Assembly (NCBI RefSeq): GCF_963082655.1
Contig: NC_081552.1
Span: 5,394,648 to 5,458,647, forward strand
Direction of reading: 5' to 3'
Length of the DNA stretch: 64,000 nucleotides
Source of the DNA: Stomoxys calcitrans
Taxonomy: Eukaryota; Arthropoda; Insecta; Diptera; Muscidae
The position numbers and the translations under genes are program-made. The notes beneath the pieces are model-generated. The model had not been told where the DNA came from. It did not search any database and was given only the letters and a program-made list of their open reading frames with translations. Numbering within the stretch: the first letter of the stretch is position 1; every line of letters starts with the position of its first letter. Shown here piece after piece: positions 21,551-33,744 of this stretch.

Positions 21551-24187
21551 TTTTTTTTTTTTTGGTTCATCCATACATATTCACCCGTCCGAATTCATTT
21601 TCTTTATTGGGCCTCACATGTCGATATGTCGTCAACCGGAATGACGAAATTGGTATACCCTTGTCCTATGATTGAGGGTAGTCAAAATTTATCAAAAAAA
21701 AAAATCAAAATCTTTTAACAAATTTCATTTGATTCACAATAAGATCTTTGAAATCCAATTTTCTATTTGAAAAAGCTGTAATTTATGAGTTACCCCATTA
21801 TTGTTTTTTTTCTGTTTTCTGTTTGCTGGTGGATTCATAAACGATAAAGCGAATTCTTAGCACATTCAAATTAAGCAAATTTTCAAATAAAGCAAAAGGA
21901 AAAAAAGTGCTCGAAATTTGTTATTGGCCAATTTAATGCAAATAATTTTGTTTGCGGAAACACAGTGACATTGTGATAAACATTTGAAATTGACAAAAGC
22001 AAACATAACATATAAAAAAATTAAATCAGTCACTTAAGGAATCCTTTTCTGGCAGTATAATAATATATTTTTATATAACAACAACAACAGCCCACCTTAC
22101 TATCTATGACCAATTTTAGCTTTAGGATTTTTTTTAATTTGTGATTAAAAGGTTAAAATAGCCATAAAATTAAAAATGCATTGCATATATCTGCATATAA
22201 TGCCCCCATAAACTTTTGTTTATGGCTGTGTGTTTTGCATTTGGAATATATGGTCTCATATGTATTCCACTTTACTTCCATGGTGACTGAAAGTTTTCTG
22301 AAGAAGTCTTGCCAGCATCCAACTCTAGACGATTTTATCAATCACTCTGCCTAACAGCATTTTAGGTGTTTGTAGCGTTGTCGATGTGATGTCTTTTTGC
22401 TTCTTCTTTGAATTGGCTTGAATTAATTGAATTTTTTTTTTTGGTTTTTTGTTGGTGAATATTAAAATTGTGACTTTTGATTTTATTGTGGCAGTTTTTG
22501 TTTTTGCTGTCGTTGTTGTTATTGTTGTAGATCACGTTTTGAATTCTATTTGGACTAAGCCACAAACATGTTTGTTAGCTTGCATTAGACATTTGAAATG
22601 TTGCCTCAATTTGCACAAAAATAAATCCATATCAACAAATATGGATTTTCTTCGGCTATTTTAACACTTTTGGATATTGTCTTTATGCATGAAATGGATT
22701 TGCTGGAATTATAACAGACCGTAATAAAAATTTATTGAATACTAATGTGCCATATGAATTCAAATGTCACTTGGTTGGTTAGCTTGGTTTCCCGATATCC
22801 ATATCAATATCTTCAAAACTAGACATGGTACCACATGGATTCAAGAAACCGGTAAACAGGTTCAAGGCACAAGTGGCGTCTAAGCAAAAACATTTCAAAT
22901 TAATATGTTTCTAGGCAAAGATTTAAATTATTATTATTTTTTTTTAATTTTCAAAAATGGTATGTGTATAACGACAAGTTGCTATAAAAAGCTTTTTTTT
23001 AGGAAAGTATAAGAGAAAATAAACTCTTATGCCAGGAGAGTAGGAAGAGAGAGAGAAAGAGCATTTGCTCTCTCTTTTCTATTCCTTGGGCTCTCGCTTT
23101 CTGCTCTTTTTATGGGCATTTATTTTCTTTTTACCAGCCCAATGCTTATCCTGTTTTCAAATCTCCTGGGTCTAAACAAATGAAATATATTTTGTTTGGT
23201 TTTGTTTTCTAACTAATTAAAACAAATAGTTTTCTCGATTTTTTGGTATACAAATTAAAAAAAAGAAAAAACAAATTTTTGTATTCATTTGCAATATCTA
23301 TTGCTAAGAGATTTTTGTTTTGTTTTTTTTTTCACAGTTCTGAGCTCCCCTTGTGGTTATTCCAGTTTGAGGGTTTTTATTTTCATTTTGCATTGCAGCC
23401 TTGTAACAGGTTGCTGTATTTCCTTCTCATTGCCTCTGTGCTTTTTGTTTTCAATATCCTTTCAACTTTTTCTCTCTCTCACTCCCGGCTCCTTCATTCC
23501 ATTTCTACGTCATTTATAGCCAAGCATGTTTTCGTTGAACCATGGATGGGTTTTTGTCTGTGAATCGACTGGATTTTGGTTTGTGTTGTAGTATAGGAAA
23601 TTGTTCTATTCCTTGCATGCATGTATATGTTTGTGTGTGTTTGCGAATACTACTTCCTTACTTTCTTTTAAATGTATTTTGTTTTTGTTTTAGCCCATGC
23701 TTGTTGTGGTTGCTGTATATATATTTTATAATATTTTGCGCATTGGCCAGGTGGTAGTGGTGCACAACGTCCATACCGACATCTGTATAAGGATGGTTTA
23801 TATGTATGTTTGCATGAACATACCAATGCAGGAGAGTAAAAGTATTGTAGTGTTATTATAGTTCATCTGACATTGGGGTTTGTTAGCCTTGTAAGTTTGA
23901 ATATGAACTGGGAACATGTAAAATTTCTATTATAATCCCCAGTGTAAGTCAAGTAGACAAAATAATGGCTTGACTCTTTGACTCCCCTTGCCAGAAGCTA
24001 AGAAATTAAATTACCCAATGACCGTAATAAGCATCTCAAATTGAAGAACCTTCAAAGATGGACTGATGGACTTTTAGTGCGGCATGTATTGTAGAGCATT
24101 TCTTACAAACATTGCAAATACTCATATTTTGCATGTGTTTTACACATGGTTATGCTGTCTATGAAGGCTTAAAGTAAGAACTAAAAA
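21551..24187. other. No recognisable gene
   Basis: 21600-21690 keeps a short terminal fragment of the palindrome family (GGAATGACGAAATTGGTATACC). The rest is T-rich, with poly-pyrimidine runs near 23040-23110 and 23460-23490. Hydrophobic frames at 23243-23757 reflect T-rich composition and lack domains. I see no gene. Confidence 0.45.
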
Positions 24188-24255
24188 GGGAGGTAGTAAG
24201 AGCTCACTAAGTTCGATCGGGCCGAATCTTATGTACCCTGCACCATAAATGGTAC
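24188..24255 (+). repeat. Palindrome-family repeat, terminal fragment
   Basis: GTAGTAAGAGCTCACTAAGTTC then GATCGGGCCGAATC and GTACCCTGCACCAT, a mutated palindrome end with no body. Confidence 0.55.
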
Positions 24256-24329
24256 CTGCACGCAAAAAAAATCGTTTGGGAAATTTTTACGACAACAAAA
24301 TACATTTATCACGAAGTTCTGATTTTTGA

Positions 24330-24690
24330 ATTACCAACTTAGATCTGCTTATAATTTGTAGATATTTGAGTTTGAACTATTGGGTTGCCCAAAAAGTAAT
24401 TGCGGATTTTTCATATAGTCGGCTTTGACAAATATTTTCACAGCTTGTGACTCTGTAATTGCATTCTTTCTTCTGTCAGTTATCAGCTGTTACTTTTAGC
24501 TTGCTTTAGAAAAAAAGTGTAAAAAAGTATATTTGATTAAAGTTCATTCTAAGTTTTATTAAAAATGCATTTACTTTCTTTTAAAAAATCCGCAATTACT
24601 TTTTGGGCAACCCAATATGTTAGAACATTAAATTGAACTTGGCATCCAATATGCACAATCCATTTAAAACGTTTGACGTTAATTAATGTA
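24330..24690 (+). repeat. Dispersed repeat V, copy interrupted by a MITE
   Basis: Flanks AGATCTGCTTAT and ATTAAATTGAACTTGGCATCC match 9110-9245. The mariner MITE 24380-24615 sits between them. Confidence 0.6.
24380..24615 (+). mobile_element. Mariner-derived MITE, 236 bp
   Basis: The ends TTGGGTTGCCCAAAAAGTA and its inverse are flanked by TA at 24378-24379 and 24616-24617. It keeps the outer ~140 bp (left) and ~90 bp (right) of the 19304 mariner and lacks the transposase. The uninterrupted repeat at 9110-9245 has a single TA at the same point, which confirms the target duplication. Confidence 0.9.
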
Positions 24691-24944
24691 TATAAGCAAC
24701 AACTATTCGTTGTTCCTTTGTCATTGTTCGGCTTTGGCGTCTAACAGATACCGGCACTTAGGTGGGGACACTATAGCAGACATGAACCAACTTAGGGGAG
24801 TGGCATGGAAACAATTAAGGATTTTGTAAGTGGCACGGAATTCCTAACTTAGATTTTCTTTTTCGAGGTTACTTTTTATGTATTTTGGCTTTGCAGTAGC
24901 TTGGGGCGGATTAATATCTGTACCATCTCTTCAACCTAACCTAA

Positions 24945-25523
24945 ATTTCAGCGAAAACTCTCACAAGACAACCTAACCTCGTTATTTTTTTAAGCCAAAA
25001 TTTCAATAAAATGTTGCATTTTGCGACACTATGAAAATGATAAACATTTTTTAAATTGTTTACTATGCATATCTGTCCTAAATAACGTTTTCCTAACATT
25101 TTTTCTATAGACAAATTTCAATAATTAATTAAAAAAAATAATTAACCCATCACGCCTGAGCCTCGATTCCGTTGTCTGATTTAGAGGAAATTTTATGTAT
25201 TCATAATTTAGAGAATTTTAGAGACGTAGCAATTTTTTTTAATGTTTTTAACTTTATTACGATTCCATTGCTGGATATTGTTCGGCTATAGGCCATATCA
25301 TTAAAAGATTTTTATTTAAAGAAGAGCAAATCAGAGAACTTTTAAAATTTTGAATTTTAAACATTTTTGAAAAAAAAAAAACTTCTTTTTTCTAAGCCCC
25401 TGTAGTGATCGTTTTCTTAATATTTTATGGCCATTTAGCGAAAATGCTGGATTTAATGATTTTAGCATAAAATCGCACCTGCTGTCAAAAGAAGTAGGAT
25501 TATTGCCATAAATTTATTTTTAT
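24945..25523 (+). repeat. Dispersed AT-rich repeat U, copy 2
   Basis: Collinear with 41331-42640: AAATTTCAGCGAAAACTCTC, CAAATTTCAATAA, ATCACGCCTGAGCCTCG, GGAAATTTTATGTATTCAT and ATTGCCATAAATTTATTTT. It is broken at 25524 by a palindrome-family insertion. The sequence near 25195 is an empty site for the Helitron at 41649. Confidence 0.65.
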
Positions 25524-26662
25524 ACCCTCCACCATAGGATGGGGGTATACTAATTTCGTTATTCTGTTTGTAACACCTTGAAATATACGTCTAAGACCCC
25601 ATAAAGTATATATATTCTTGATCGTCATGACATTTTAAGTCGAATTAGCCATGTCCCTCCGTCCGTCTGTCTGTCGAAAGCACTGACTGAAATTTTGAAC
25701 GTGGTGTTTTGGTTTTACTGCCAACAACTGTGTTGAGTATGGTTTAAATCGGTTCATAATCTGATATATCTGCCATATAAACCGATCTTGGGTCTTGACT
25801 TCTTGAGCTTTAAGAGGGAGCAATTCTTATACGATTTGGCTGTAATTTTGCATGAGGAGTTTTGTTATGACTTCCAACAAATGTGTGGTCAAAATCGTCT
25901 TCAACCTGGTATAACTGCCATATAAACCGATCTTGGATCTTGACTTCTTGAGCCGCTAGAGGGAGTAAGTCGTATCCGATTTGGCTGAAATTTTGCAAGT
26001 GGTGTTTTGTTATGAGTTCCAACAACTGTGCTAAGTATGGCGCAAATCGGTCTATAACCTGATATAGCTGCCATATAAACCGATCTGGAATCTTGACTTC
26101 TAGAGCCTCTAGAGGGCGCATTTCTTATCCGATTTGACTGAAATTTTAAATCTGGTGTTTTGGTATCACTTCCAACAAATGTGTGGTCAAAATCGTCTTC
26201 AACCTGGTATAGCTGCCATATAAACCGATCTTGAATCTTGACTTCTTGAGCCGCTAGAGGGAGTAAGTCGTATCCGATTTGGCTGAAATTTTGCAAGAGG
26301 TGTTTTGTTATGACTTCCAACAACTGTGCTAAGTATGGCGCAAATCGGTCTATAACCGATCTCCGATCTCCCGAATTTCCTTCTTGAGCCCCTAAAAGGC
26401 GCAATTCTTATCCGAATGGAATGAAATAATACACAATGACTTCTATAATGTTCAGCATTCAATTCATTTATGGTCCGAATCGGACCACAACTTGATATAG
26501 CTCCAATAGCATAATAGTTCTCATTCATTATTCTTTGTTTGCCTAAAAAGAGATGCCGCACAAAAACTCGACAAATGCGATCCATGGTGGAGGGTATATA
26601 GGAGTTAAAGTTAGAAACAGAATGACGAAATTAGTATACCCCCAGCCTATGGTGGAGGGTAT
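25524..26662 (-). repeat. Palindrome-family repeat inserted in repeat U
   Basis: Starts TATACCCTCCACCATAGGATG after a T run, with five short-form internal units (for example GATATAGCTGCCATATAAACC at about 26060 and 26210). It ends in a second, oppositely oriented terminus TATGGTGGAGGGTATAAAAA at 26640-26662. It therefore has the same terminus at both ends, which suggests a composite or a rearranged copy. Frames at 25810-26585 are repeat by-products. Confidence 0.7.
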
Positions 26663-27689
26663 AAAAATAATTTGGGAATGCCTGGTGAATCACTGAAAAT
26701 AAATAATGAAAGTAAATAATGTGAGTGAGCGCGTCCACAGGTTGCATCATAGTGGAATGCTCCGTTTAGGGAGTAGCTGGTACTGCTACAATCAGCGATT
26801 TTGGGGGAAAGTCTCAGTGAGAGGTCGGGCGTCGTCGTCTTTTGTTTTAATACTATGATTTTAGGAGCTCAACAAGTATTGACACCTCCCCATATAAATG
26901 TGGCCACAACATGAAACAGCATAGCATAACCCTTCATTTGAAATTTTAGCGTCGTTGGCAGCGGTGGCTCGCACTCTACCTCAAATGTTGTGTCAGATAT
27001 CCGATTCGAAACCTCTTTCATTCCCTCCAGGTTTTATATCGTCGCCTCGACTATACCGCGATTGTGTGACTTGCTCCTATCCTCTGCATGTATTTTTCTC
27101 CATCCTTTACTCTTTTTCTCCATCGTAGTCAAGATTTTTTTCATTGCAGTCCTCCATACTAATAAGGCGAAAGTATTGGTTCTTGCCACGCTCCTGTAAA
27201 CTGGACTATCCTCTCTGGCATCAATTAAAACCTACGGCCCGTCACAAGGCTCCCAACTTCTCTGAGTCTTCTCGGTACGCTTTTAAATGTGACACTTCTA
27301 ATTCAGTTTCCTTTCCAAGAGCACTCCTACGCACTTGACCTTGCCAGATATCAAAACCGTTCTATTGAGGAAACGTGTTACGTTAAATTAGCCCACCTTC
27401 GGCTTGCTCGTAAACAAATTTTCACACAAAATTTGCACAAATTTTTACTGGAAGTCGTTCGCGTACTTTATTTGCCAGCAGAATTTGAATTTGTTAAGGA
27501 GGGAAAATGCTGCCGTGGGATTGAGTGGGTCTAGCTGGGCAGGCGACGCTTAGTGAGATAAGAAAAAATTCGTGCAAATTAGTCTGGCAATTGTGAACGG
27601 ATACAGATATCTTCAATGATAACAAAGTGTCCATGGCCGCCACATGACCAAATAGAAAACTCCCGTAGCCTCCAATTAGTCGTCGTATC
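26663..27689. other. No recognisable gene
   Basis: Less AT-rich than its surroundings, with several overlapping short frames (26990-27534) but no domain I recognise. A block with TTTTTACTGGAAGTCGTTCG near 27445 recurs near 28265, so at least part is repetitive. It may be LINE UTR or ORF1 remnant. Confidence 0.4.
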
Positions 27690-28110
27690 AATTTATCTAG
27701 CCACAATATCCAAAAGCATTAGATGGTTAGTCCAAGGTATCTTTGTCAGCACAACAAGTGTACTTTTGTATACGGTGATGAAATGTAAAACAGTTGTAGT
27801 CCTATGCAGCTTTCGAAATGCATGCTGATCCTCGGAAATGGAAATTGTCCAATGAGAGGGGCGGGAGGAGTACTCCCTCATGCGTTTTGGCTACTGATGA
27901 GAGAAGGGAGATCGGTCTGTACGACTCCCCTTACTCGTGTCCTTTTCAGGTTTCAGTAGCGAGATCTGACTGCCCATCTTCCAACCATCGGGTACTATAA
28001 TAGTGTTCATATAGGCTGAGGACAGTTGTAAGGTAATCGACTCCAGGCAGATCCATATTCTTCAGCATCAGTGTAGAGATTCTATCTGGAACCAGCGCTT
28101 TGCAACTTGG
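27690..28110 (-). pseudogene. Jockey-like non-LTR reverse transcriptase fragment
   Basis: Across shifting minus-strand frames the sequence reads RISTLMLKNMDLPGVDYLTT, then MNTIIVPDGWKMGSQISLL, then a later HAFRKLHRTTTVLHFIT. These are the RT blocks before and within the fingers (P-D-x-W-K-x-x-x-x-x-x-LLKP and QHGFRKLHSTTTALH). It is frameshifted, lacks the YADD block and has no endonuclease, so it is an inert fragment. Confidence 0.6.
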
Positions 28111-28119
28111 CGCAACGGA

Positions 28120-28325
28120 TGGTGCACGGTTGTTGTTGTTATCGTATCAGTGTGTTGTACACTGAAAGACTCCATCGGCCAATGCGGTACGTACAACCGG
28201 CTGGCATAAGATTGCACGGTTATTTGGGAACAAACCAAAACAAAAATCAGCTGCTGTTCTGCAAATTTTCACTGGAAGTTGTTCGCGTACTTTTACTTGC
28301 AAATTTTGCAAAACAGAGTTAAATG
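28120..28325 (+). repeat. Dispersed repeat W (GTTGTTGTTG head), fragment
   Basis: GTTGTTGTTGTTATC, then GACTCCATCGGCCAATGCGG and TACGTACAACCGGCTG. The same blocks occur at 54300-54465, and the head block at 44546-44640. The function and element class are unknown. Confidence 0.5.
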
Positions 28326-29342
28326 GCTCCTACTCTCCTGCAAATTTGTACTGTAAAAGTGCGCTAACAAACCTAATGTATGCATAGTACATTGTTTTTT
28401 TTTTTCTTACCGTTGGTTTAAAAAAGTGTTTAAAAACTTGAGATCTATTAATGACAAGCATAACATTAAATAATGAAGATAATCCTTCTCATATGGCATA
28501 GAGGTTGCTAAGCTGAAGGAATTTTTTAAACTTTTTAAATTCCCATAGTTCTTTATGTGCGTTCAAGATCATGTGTTTTTGGTTGCCATTTACCATTTCA
28601 CGATAACAATTATATTTTTTAACATTTGATGAAAGTGTTAGATACACTTTAAGGCTATATATAATATTTGATTGGAAAATTCAACTACTTGCTGCTAGTT
28701 TCTGCCCCCCAATGGCAATTTATTTTGAATATCAACTTTCTTAGCATTGTTGCTGGTCTAGGTTTAATGTAGTTGCAAAAGTCATTTGTTAGTCTGTAGT
28801 TGTTGTGTTTTGTAGTTTGTTCTTCATGTCGGAAAGCAATACGAGAATGCAAGTTATTTGTTGTATGCAGAGTTTTTCGCCATGTGGATTGTCACTCGTT
28901 CTAACAACCGCCGTAATGTATGCTTTAAGTTTTATTTTTTTTGTGTCACACAACAGGGAAATCCAAGTCGAAACAAATTACATGTGCAAATGTGGTAATC
29001 ATCTGGATATTGGGATGTAACGCAAAATTTGTTAAAAAAAAAACAATATTGAATCATTTTTACGTATACAGTTTTCATAAAATAATACGATAATATCTTT
29101 TATTTAAATTGCTATGTGATTAAAAAGGATTATTTTTTTGATTTTTTTTCTCAAAATCGATATTTTAATTATTTTCATAACTTTTGGCATATTGTTTCTT
29201 TTTTGAAAATCTATTTTCGATTTTAAAAAAAAAGGCATGCCAAAATTGAGGGAAAAATATTCAAATATTGATTTTTTCAAAGCATCTTTTGACATCAGGT
29301 TAACAAAACATTTCTTTAATATCAATCTCCAACTGATAAAAT
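28326..29342. other. No recognisable gene
   Basis: AT-rich. Frames at 28805-29020 and 29104-29325 have no recognised domain. Confidence 0.45.
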
Positions 29343-31266
29343 TCTTATATATAAAAATTAATTTGTGTTTGTTTGTTTGTCTGTTTGTGTGTTCCTTATA
29401 GACTCAGAAACGGCTGGACCAATTTTCTTGGAATTTTTACAGATGGTGTATAATGAACCCGTGGTGAAAATAGGGTAATACATTTTTTGAAATTTGAGGA
29501 CCCTCCCCCTTACCCTAATTTTCAGAAACGCCAGATCTCGCGATGGGTGGTGCGATTTAAGCGAAATTTTTTGTGCTCTCATATAATACCCTAAAAATAA
29601 AAATTTGGCATCCAAATTTCGGATGGGGTACCTAGGGGGGCCGCCTCACCCTAAAACCTACCAAACATATATTTGGACCAATCACGACAATATGGGACCC
29701 AAATGAAAGATAATTAAGATTAGAAAAGGTATCTGATATCCAATTGTCGGACCAAGAGTTAAGAGGACCACCCAAACCCCCAAAACACCGCTATATCGTA
29801 CATATTTACCGACCATGGCAATATGGGACTCAAATGAAAGGTATTTGCGAGTAGAATACGAATCTGATATCCAAATGTGGGACCATGTTTCTAGGATCCA
29901 CCCCTTTTCTTACAGGACTTATTTGCTGACCATGGGAAAATCGGGCTTAAATAAAAGGTAATTGAGTATAGAATACGAATCTGATATCCAAATATGGGAC
30001 CAAGTGTTTGGGGGCAGTTTCTCCCCAAAAACATGCCTAAAGGGGACAAATTTACGACCTTAGCAATATGGGGCTCAAATGAAAGGTCTTTGGGAGTAAA
30101 GCACGAATTTGATATCAATATTTGGGAAAAGTGTCTATAGGGCCACCCCACCCCCACAACACCACCCAAATAGTAAGTATTTGCTGACTTGTGCAATATG
30201 AGGAGTAGAGCACGTATCTGATATCAACATTAGGGACCAACTGTCTAAGGGACGTCCACCACCATAACAACCCCCCAATAGGACGTATTTGCTCACCAAG
30301 ACAATTTGGGTCTTAAAGATAGTGGAACTAAATATTTATAGTTTTTAGGGCCAATACCCCAAACCGGACATAGTTGCTGACTTTTGCAATAAGGAGTTTA
30401 AATGAGATTACAAAACGAATTTGTTATCCAATTTTGAGGCCACGGGCAATATGGGGTTCAAATAAATGATAGATAGTTATATGAGAATGGAGCACGTTGC
30501 TGATATATTTTCCGGGCTTAGTGCTTGGGGGACCACCCCAATCCCCAAAACACCCCTAAATCGGGCATATTTACCGACTATGTCAATGTGGAGCTTAAAT
30601 GAAAGGAATTTGGGGGGTAGAGCAAGACTTGATACCCACCTTCGGGACCATTGCAATATGGGGCTCAAATAAAGGTATTTGGAAGTAGAATACATATTTG
30701 ATATCCAAATGTAGGACCATGTATTTAGGGCATCACCCCTTTCCCAAAACACCCCCAAAGGGAAACAATTTTTCGATCATGCCACTATGTGGCTCAAATG
30801 AAAGGTATTTGAGATTAGAAACCGAATTTGATAACCTATTTTGAGGCCATGTGTTTGGGGACGCCTCATTCTGTAAACTCCCCTAAACCAATGGCAATAT
30901 GGGGTTTAAATAATTGGTATTTGGGAGAAGAGCACAATGCTGATATTTTTTCAGTGCCAAGTGTCTGGGGGACCACCTCACCCCCGAAAACACCTCTATT
31001 ATCGATTATCGGGCTGAATTTAGGGTATTTAGGAATGAAAGAGAAAAAAAGAGTACACCTTACATCCAAACTTAAATTCGTAGACCAATAAAAATCATAT
31101 GGGATTCAGATAAAGGCACTTATATTGTTAAACTGTTAGTCAAGCGAAGTACTATTTTTTTAGCATGGTATTTCACTAACAACTCTTTATTTGTCGAAAA
31201 TAAATATTCCAAGGAAACTTTTCTGCATATAAAGTAAAAGAAGACGCAGCGGCCCGGGTCAGCTAG
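29343..31266 (+). mobile_element. Long non-autonomous Helitron-like element with internal repeats
   Basis: The 5' part (TC, ATATATAAAAATTAATTTG, TGTTTGTTTGTCTG, GTTCCTTATAGACTC, AACGGCTGGACC) is the standard insect Helitron start. The 3' part ends GGGTCAGCTAG at 31263-31266, followed by T. The body repeats a degenerate unit of about 100-185 bp (GCAATATGGGGCTCAAATGA; AAAGGTATTTGGGAGTAGA; GATATCCAAAT). Its last ~650 bp are collinear with 11383-12108. No Rep/helicase frame is present. The base before TC is T rather than the canonical A, so the exact left end is uncertain. Confidence 0.7.
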
Positions 31267-31955
31267 TTTACTAAAAAAGCCAAATATTAGCAAAAATTTC
31301 TACAAAATTCCAAATTCATCTAAATTTTTTATGACATTTCAAATCAATCAATAACATACGTGAAACTATATATTTGAGTTTAGTTCTGGTACACCCTAAT
31401 ACATATAAAATGCATTCATGCTAGTATAGAAGTATTTGTAACACAAATGACCCCTCAAAGCCTTTGAACGTTTCACATTATCAACTGTGGCCGTTATTGT
31501 ACATTTATACACTGCTAAATATTAGTTTTCTTCACGGTTTCCCTTTTATCGTGCGTTCCATTTCCATTTTTCAATGGAGGTTTAGTCAAACGGCTCGTCT
31601 GATTGCAAATATTGGGAAAGACAAGGTGGGTTTATATGACATGGCTTAGTTGTGCAATAGTCATCAGATAGTTGCCGTTGTATGCATGTCTCTGAATATA
31701 TGTCCGTGGTTGCCAATGGACATACATAAATTCCTTTCCACTTTGCCCAAGGATATGAATTGAAATTGTTAATCAATACCACCGTCCCAGTTCAAGGCAA
31801 GTGGCCACAAGTCAAGCTCTTCCTTTAAAGGAATAGATAAAAAAAAGAATGGGAAACTGATGCAGTAGACACTTTGTGTGTATCTATGTGTCTGTGTTTT
31901 GGAGACTACAAATGCACGTGCACCCTGGTTTGAATGAAAGTGCCTAGAGTGTCTA
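31267..31955. other. No recognisable gene
   Basis: AT-rich. Frames at 31464-31649 and 31582-31987 have no recognised domain. Confidence 0.45.
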
Positions 31956-32552
31956 AAGGGTGATTTTTTTGAGGTTAGGATTTGCATGCATTAGTATTTG
32001 ACAGATCACGTGGGATTTCAGACATGGTGTCAAAGAGAAAGATGCTCAGTATGCTTTGACATTTCATCATGAATAGACTTACTAACGAGCAACGCTTGCA
32101 AATCATTGAATTTTATTACCAAAATCACTGTTCGGTTCGAAATGTGTTCATTCACCGTTCAGCGATGAGGCTCATTTCTGGTTGAATGGCTACGTAAATA
32201 AGCAAAATTGCCGCATTTGGAGTGAAGAGCAACCAGAAGCCGTTCAAGAACTGCCCATGCATCCCGAAAAATGCACTGTTTGGTGTGGTTTGTACGCTGG
32301 TGGAATCATTGGACCGTATTTTTTCAAAGATGCTGTTGGACGCAACGTTACGGTGAATGAACACATTTCGAACCGAACAGTGATTTTGGTAATAAAATTC
32401 AATGATTTGCAAGCGTTGCTCGTTAGTAAGTCTATTCATGATGAAATGTCAAAGCATACTGAGCATCTTTCTCTTTGACACCATGTCTGAAATCCCACGT
32501 GATCTGTCAAATACTAATGCATGAAAATCCTAACCTCAAAAAAATCACCCTT
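31956..32552. mobile_element. Foldback element with 203-bp arms around a transposase core
   Basis: The left arm 31956-32158 and right arm 32350-32552 are inverted copies differing at about one base, flanked by TA at 31954-31955 and 32553-32554. Each arm begins AAGGGTGATTTTTTTGAGG and encodes the transposase N-terminus MNRLTNEQRLQIIEFYYQN, outward to inward. The 191-bp spacer encodes SDEAHFWLNGYVNKQNCRIW and then CTVWCGLYAGGIIGPYFFKD, the first catalytic Asp region of a rosa-like Tc1/mariner transposase. It is a rearranged, non-coding derivative whose transcript would form a near-perfect hairpin. Confidence 0.9.
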
Positions 32553-33279
32553 TAGTTTCAGCGGCTGTGAAATTCAAGTTGTATCGTACTCTTCACCCAA
32601 AGGCTATTGAAAAAAAGGATACAACAAGTACATTTCCTCAATTCGGGCGCTATGTCCAATGCAAAAGGTAATAAATCCTAGAGAATATACAGTTTTGCTT
32701 TCTAGATTGCTTTCGGCCGAAATGACCAGGGAATTGCCAATGATCAAAGGTTATTGAGAACCATTCAAAAAATTGCCTTCTCCAATAAGGCGTCTTTTGT
32801 ATTTAAATAAAAATATATAATGAAAGAGAAGAAAATTGAATTTCAGTATTAAATGATGCAACAAAGGCTCATAGCCTTTGTTGCCTAAGAAATGAGGCGA
32901 ACAATATATTAAAGTTTCAAGTGCTTTGTATCGGAAGCTTAAGGTAAAATTTCGTCTACACTTATTTGAGTAAATTTGTTGACAGTTTTTTTTTGGTTTC
33001 CTGCAAATAACAATTTAAATAAAAATAATAAGTTTGGAATATCAAATTTATAAAAGAAATTGCTCCGATTACTTCTGCGGAGGTCGTGGGTTCGATTATC
33101 GCCAGTTTGTCGCTACTGTGGTTTCACAATGGACTAAAATAGTGTAATGGCCTCATTCTCATTCTCCGGTTACAATTTATCGTATCGATATTCTTCTGGT
33201 TAAAGGAATTTGGTTTCTAAGTTGGTTGCTAAAACTAACGATAAACCTTAACCGGTAGGTGGGTACCGGTTAGTGACTT
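32553..33279. other. No recognisable gene
   Basis: AT-rich and apparently unique. A TCGTGGGTTCGAT motif near 33085 resembles a box B, but no box A is positioned to make a tRNA. Confidence 0.4.
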
Positions 33280-33744
33280 ATCTACCCTCCACCAAAGGAT
33301 GGGGGTTTTAATAATTTTTCATTCTGTTTGTAACACCTCGAAATATGCGTCCAAGACCCCAAAAAGTATATATGTATATTCTTGATCGTCATGTCATTTT
33401 AAGTCGATCTAGCCAAATCCGTCCGTCTGTCCGTCCGAAGAAGTAAAGCTAGCCGCTTAAAATTTTGCACAAATACTTTTTATTAGTGTAAGTCGGTTGG
33501 GATTGTAAATGGGGTTTGATATAGCTGCCATATAAACAGATCTCGGGTCTTGACTTCTTTAGCCTCTAGAGCGCGCAAATCTCATCCGATTTGACTGAAA
33601 TTTTGCACGTGGTGTTTTGCTAAGTATGGTTCAAATCGGTTCATAACCTGATATAGCTGCCATATAAACCAATCTGGGGTTTTTTATCTTTTATAGGGCG
33701 CAATTCTTATCCGAATTGACTGCAATTTTGCACGTGGTGTTTGG
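33280..33744 (-). repeat. Palindrome-family repeat, cut by a SINE
   Basis: Starts TACCCTCCACCAAAGGATGG with the usual TTCTTGATCGTCATGTCATT and CCGTCCGTCTGTCCGTCC microsatellite. It stops at 33744 where SINE family 1 begins. Confidence 0.7.

Noticed and set aside
23243..23757. Hydrophobic plus-strand frames suggesting membrane proteins
   Set aside because: T-rich composition yields Phe/Leu/Ser in every frame. Frames overlap each other and no start or splice context is convincing.
25810..26585. Several long minus-strand frames with repeated GSRSQD and YMAAISG-like motifs (also at 7664, 13339, 35969, 36248)
   Set aside because: They arise from the ~150-bp non-coding units of the palindrome family. 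Period and sequence follow the repeat, not a protein.
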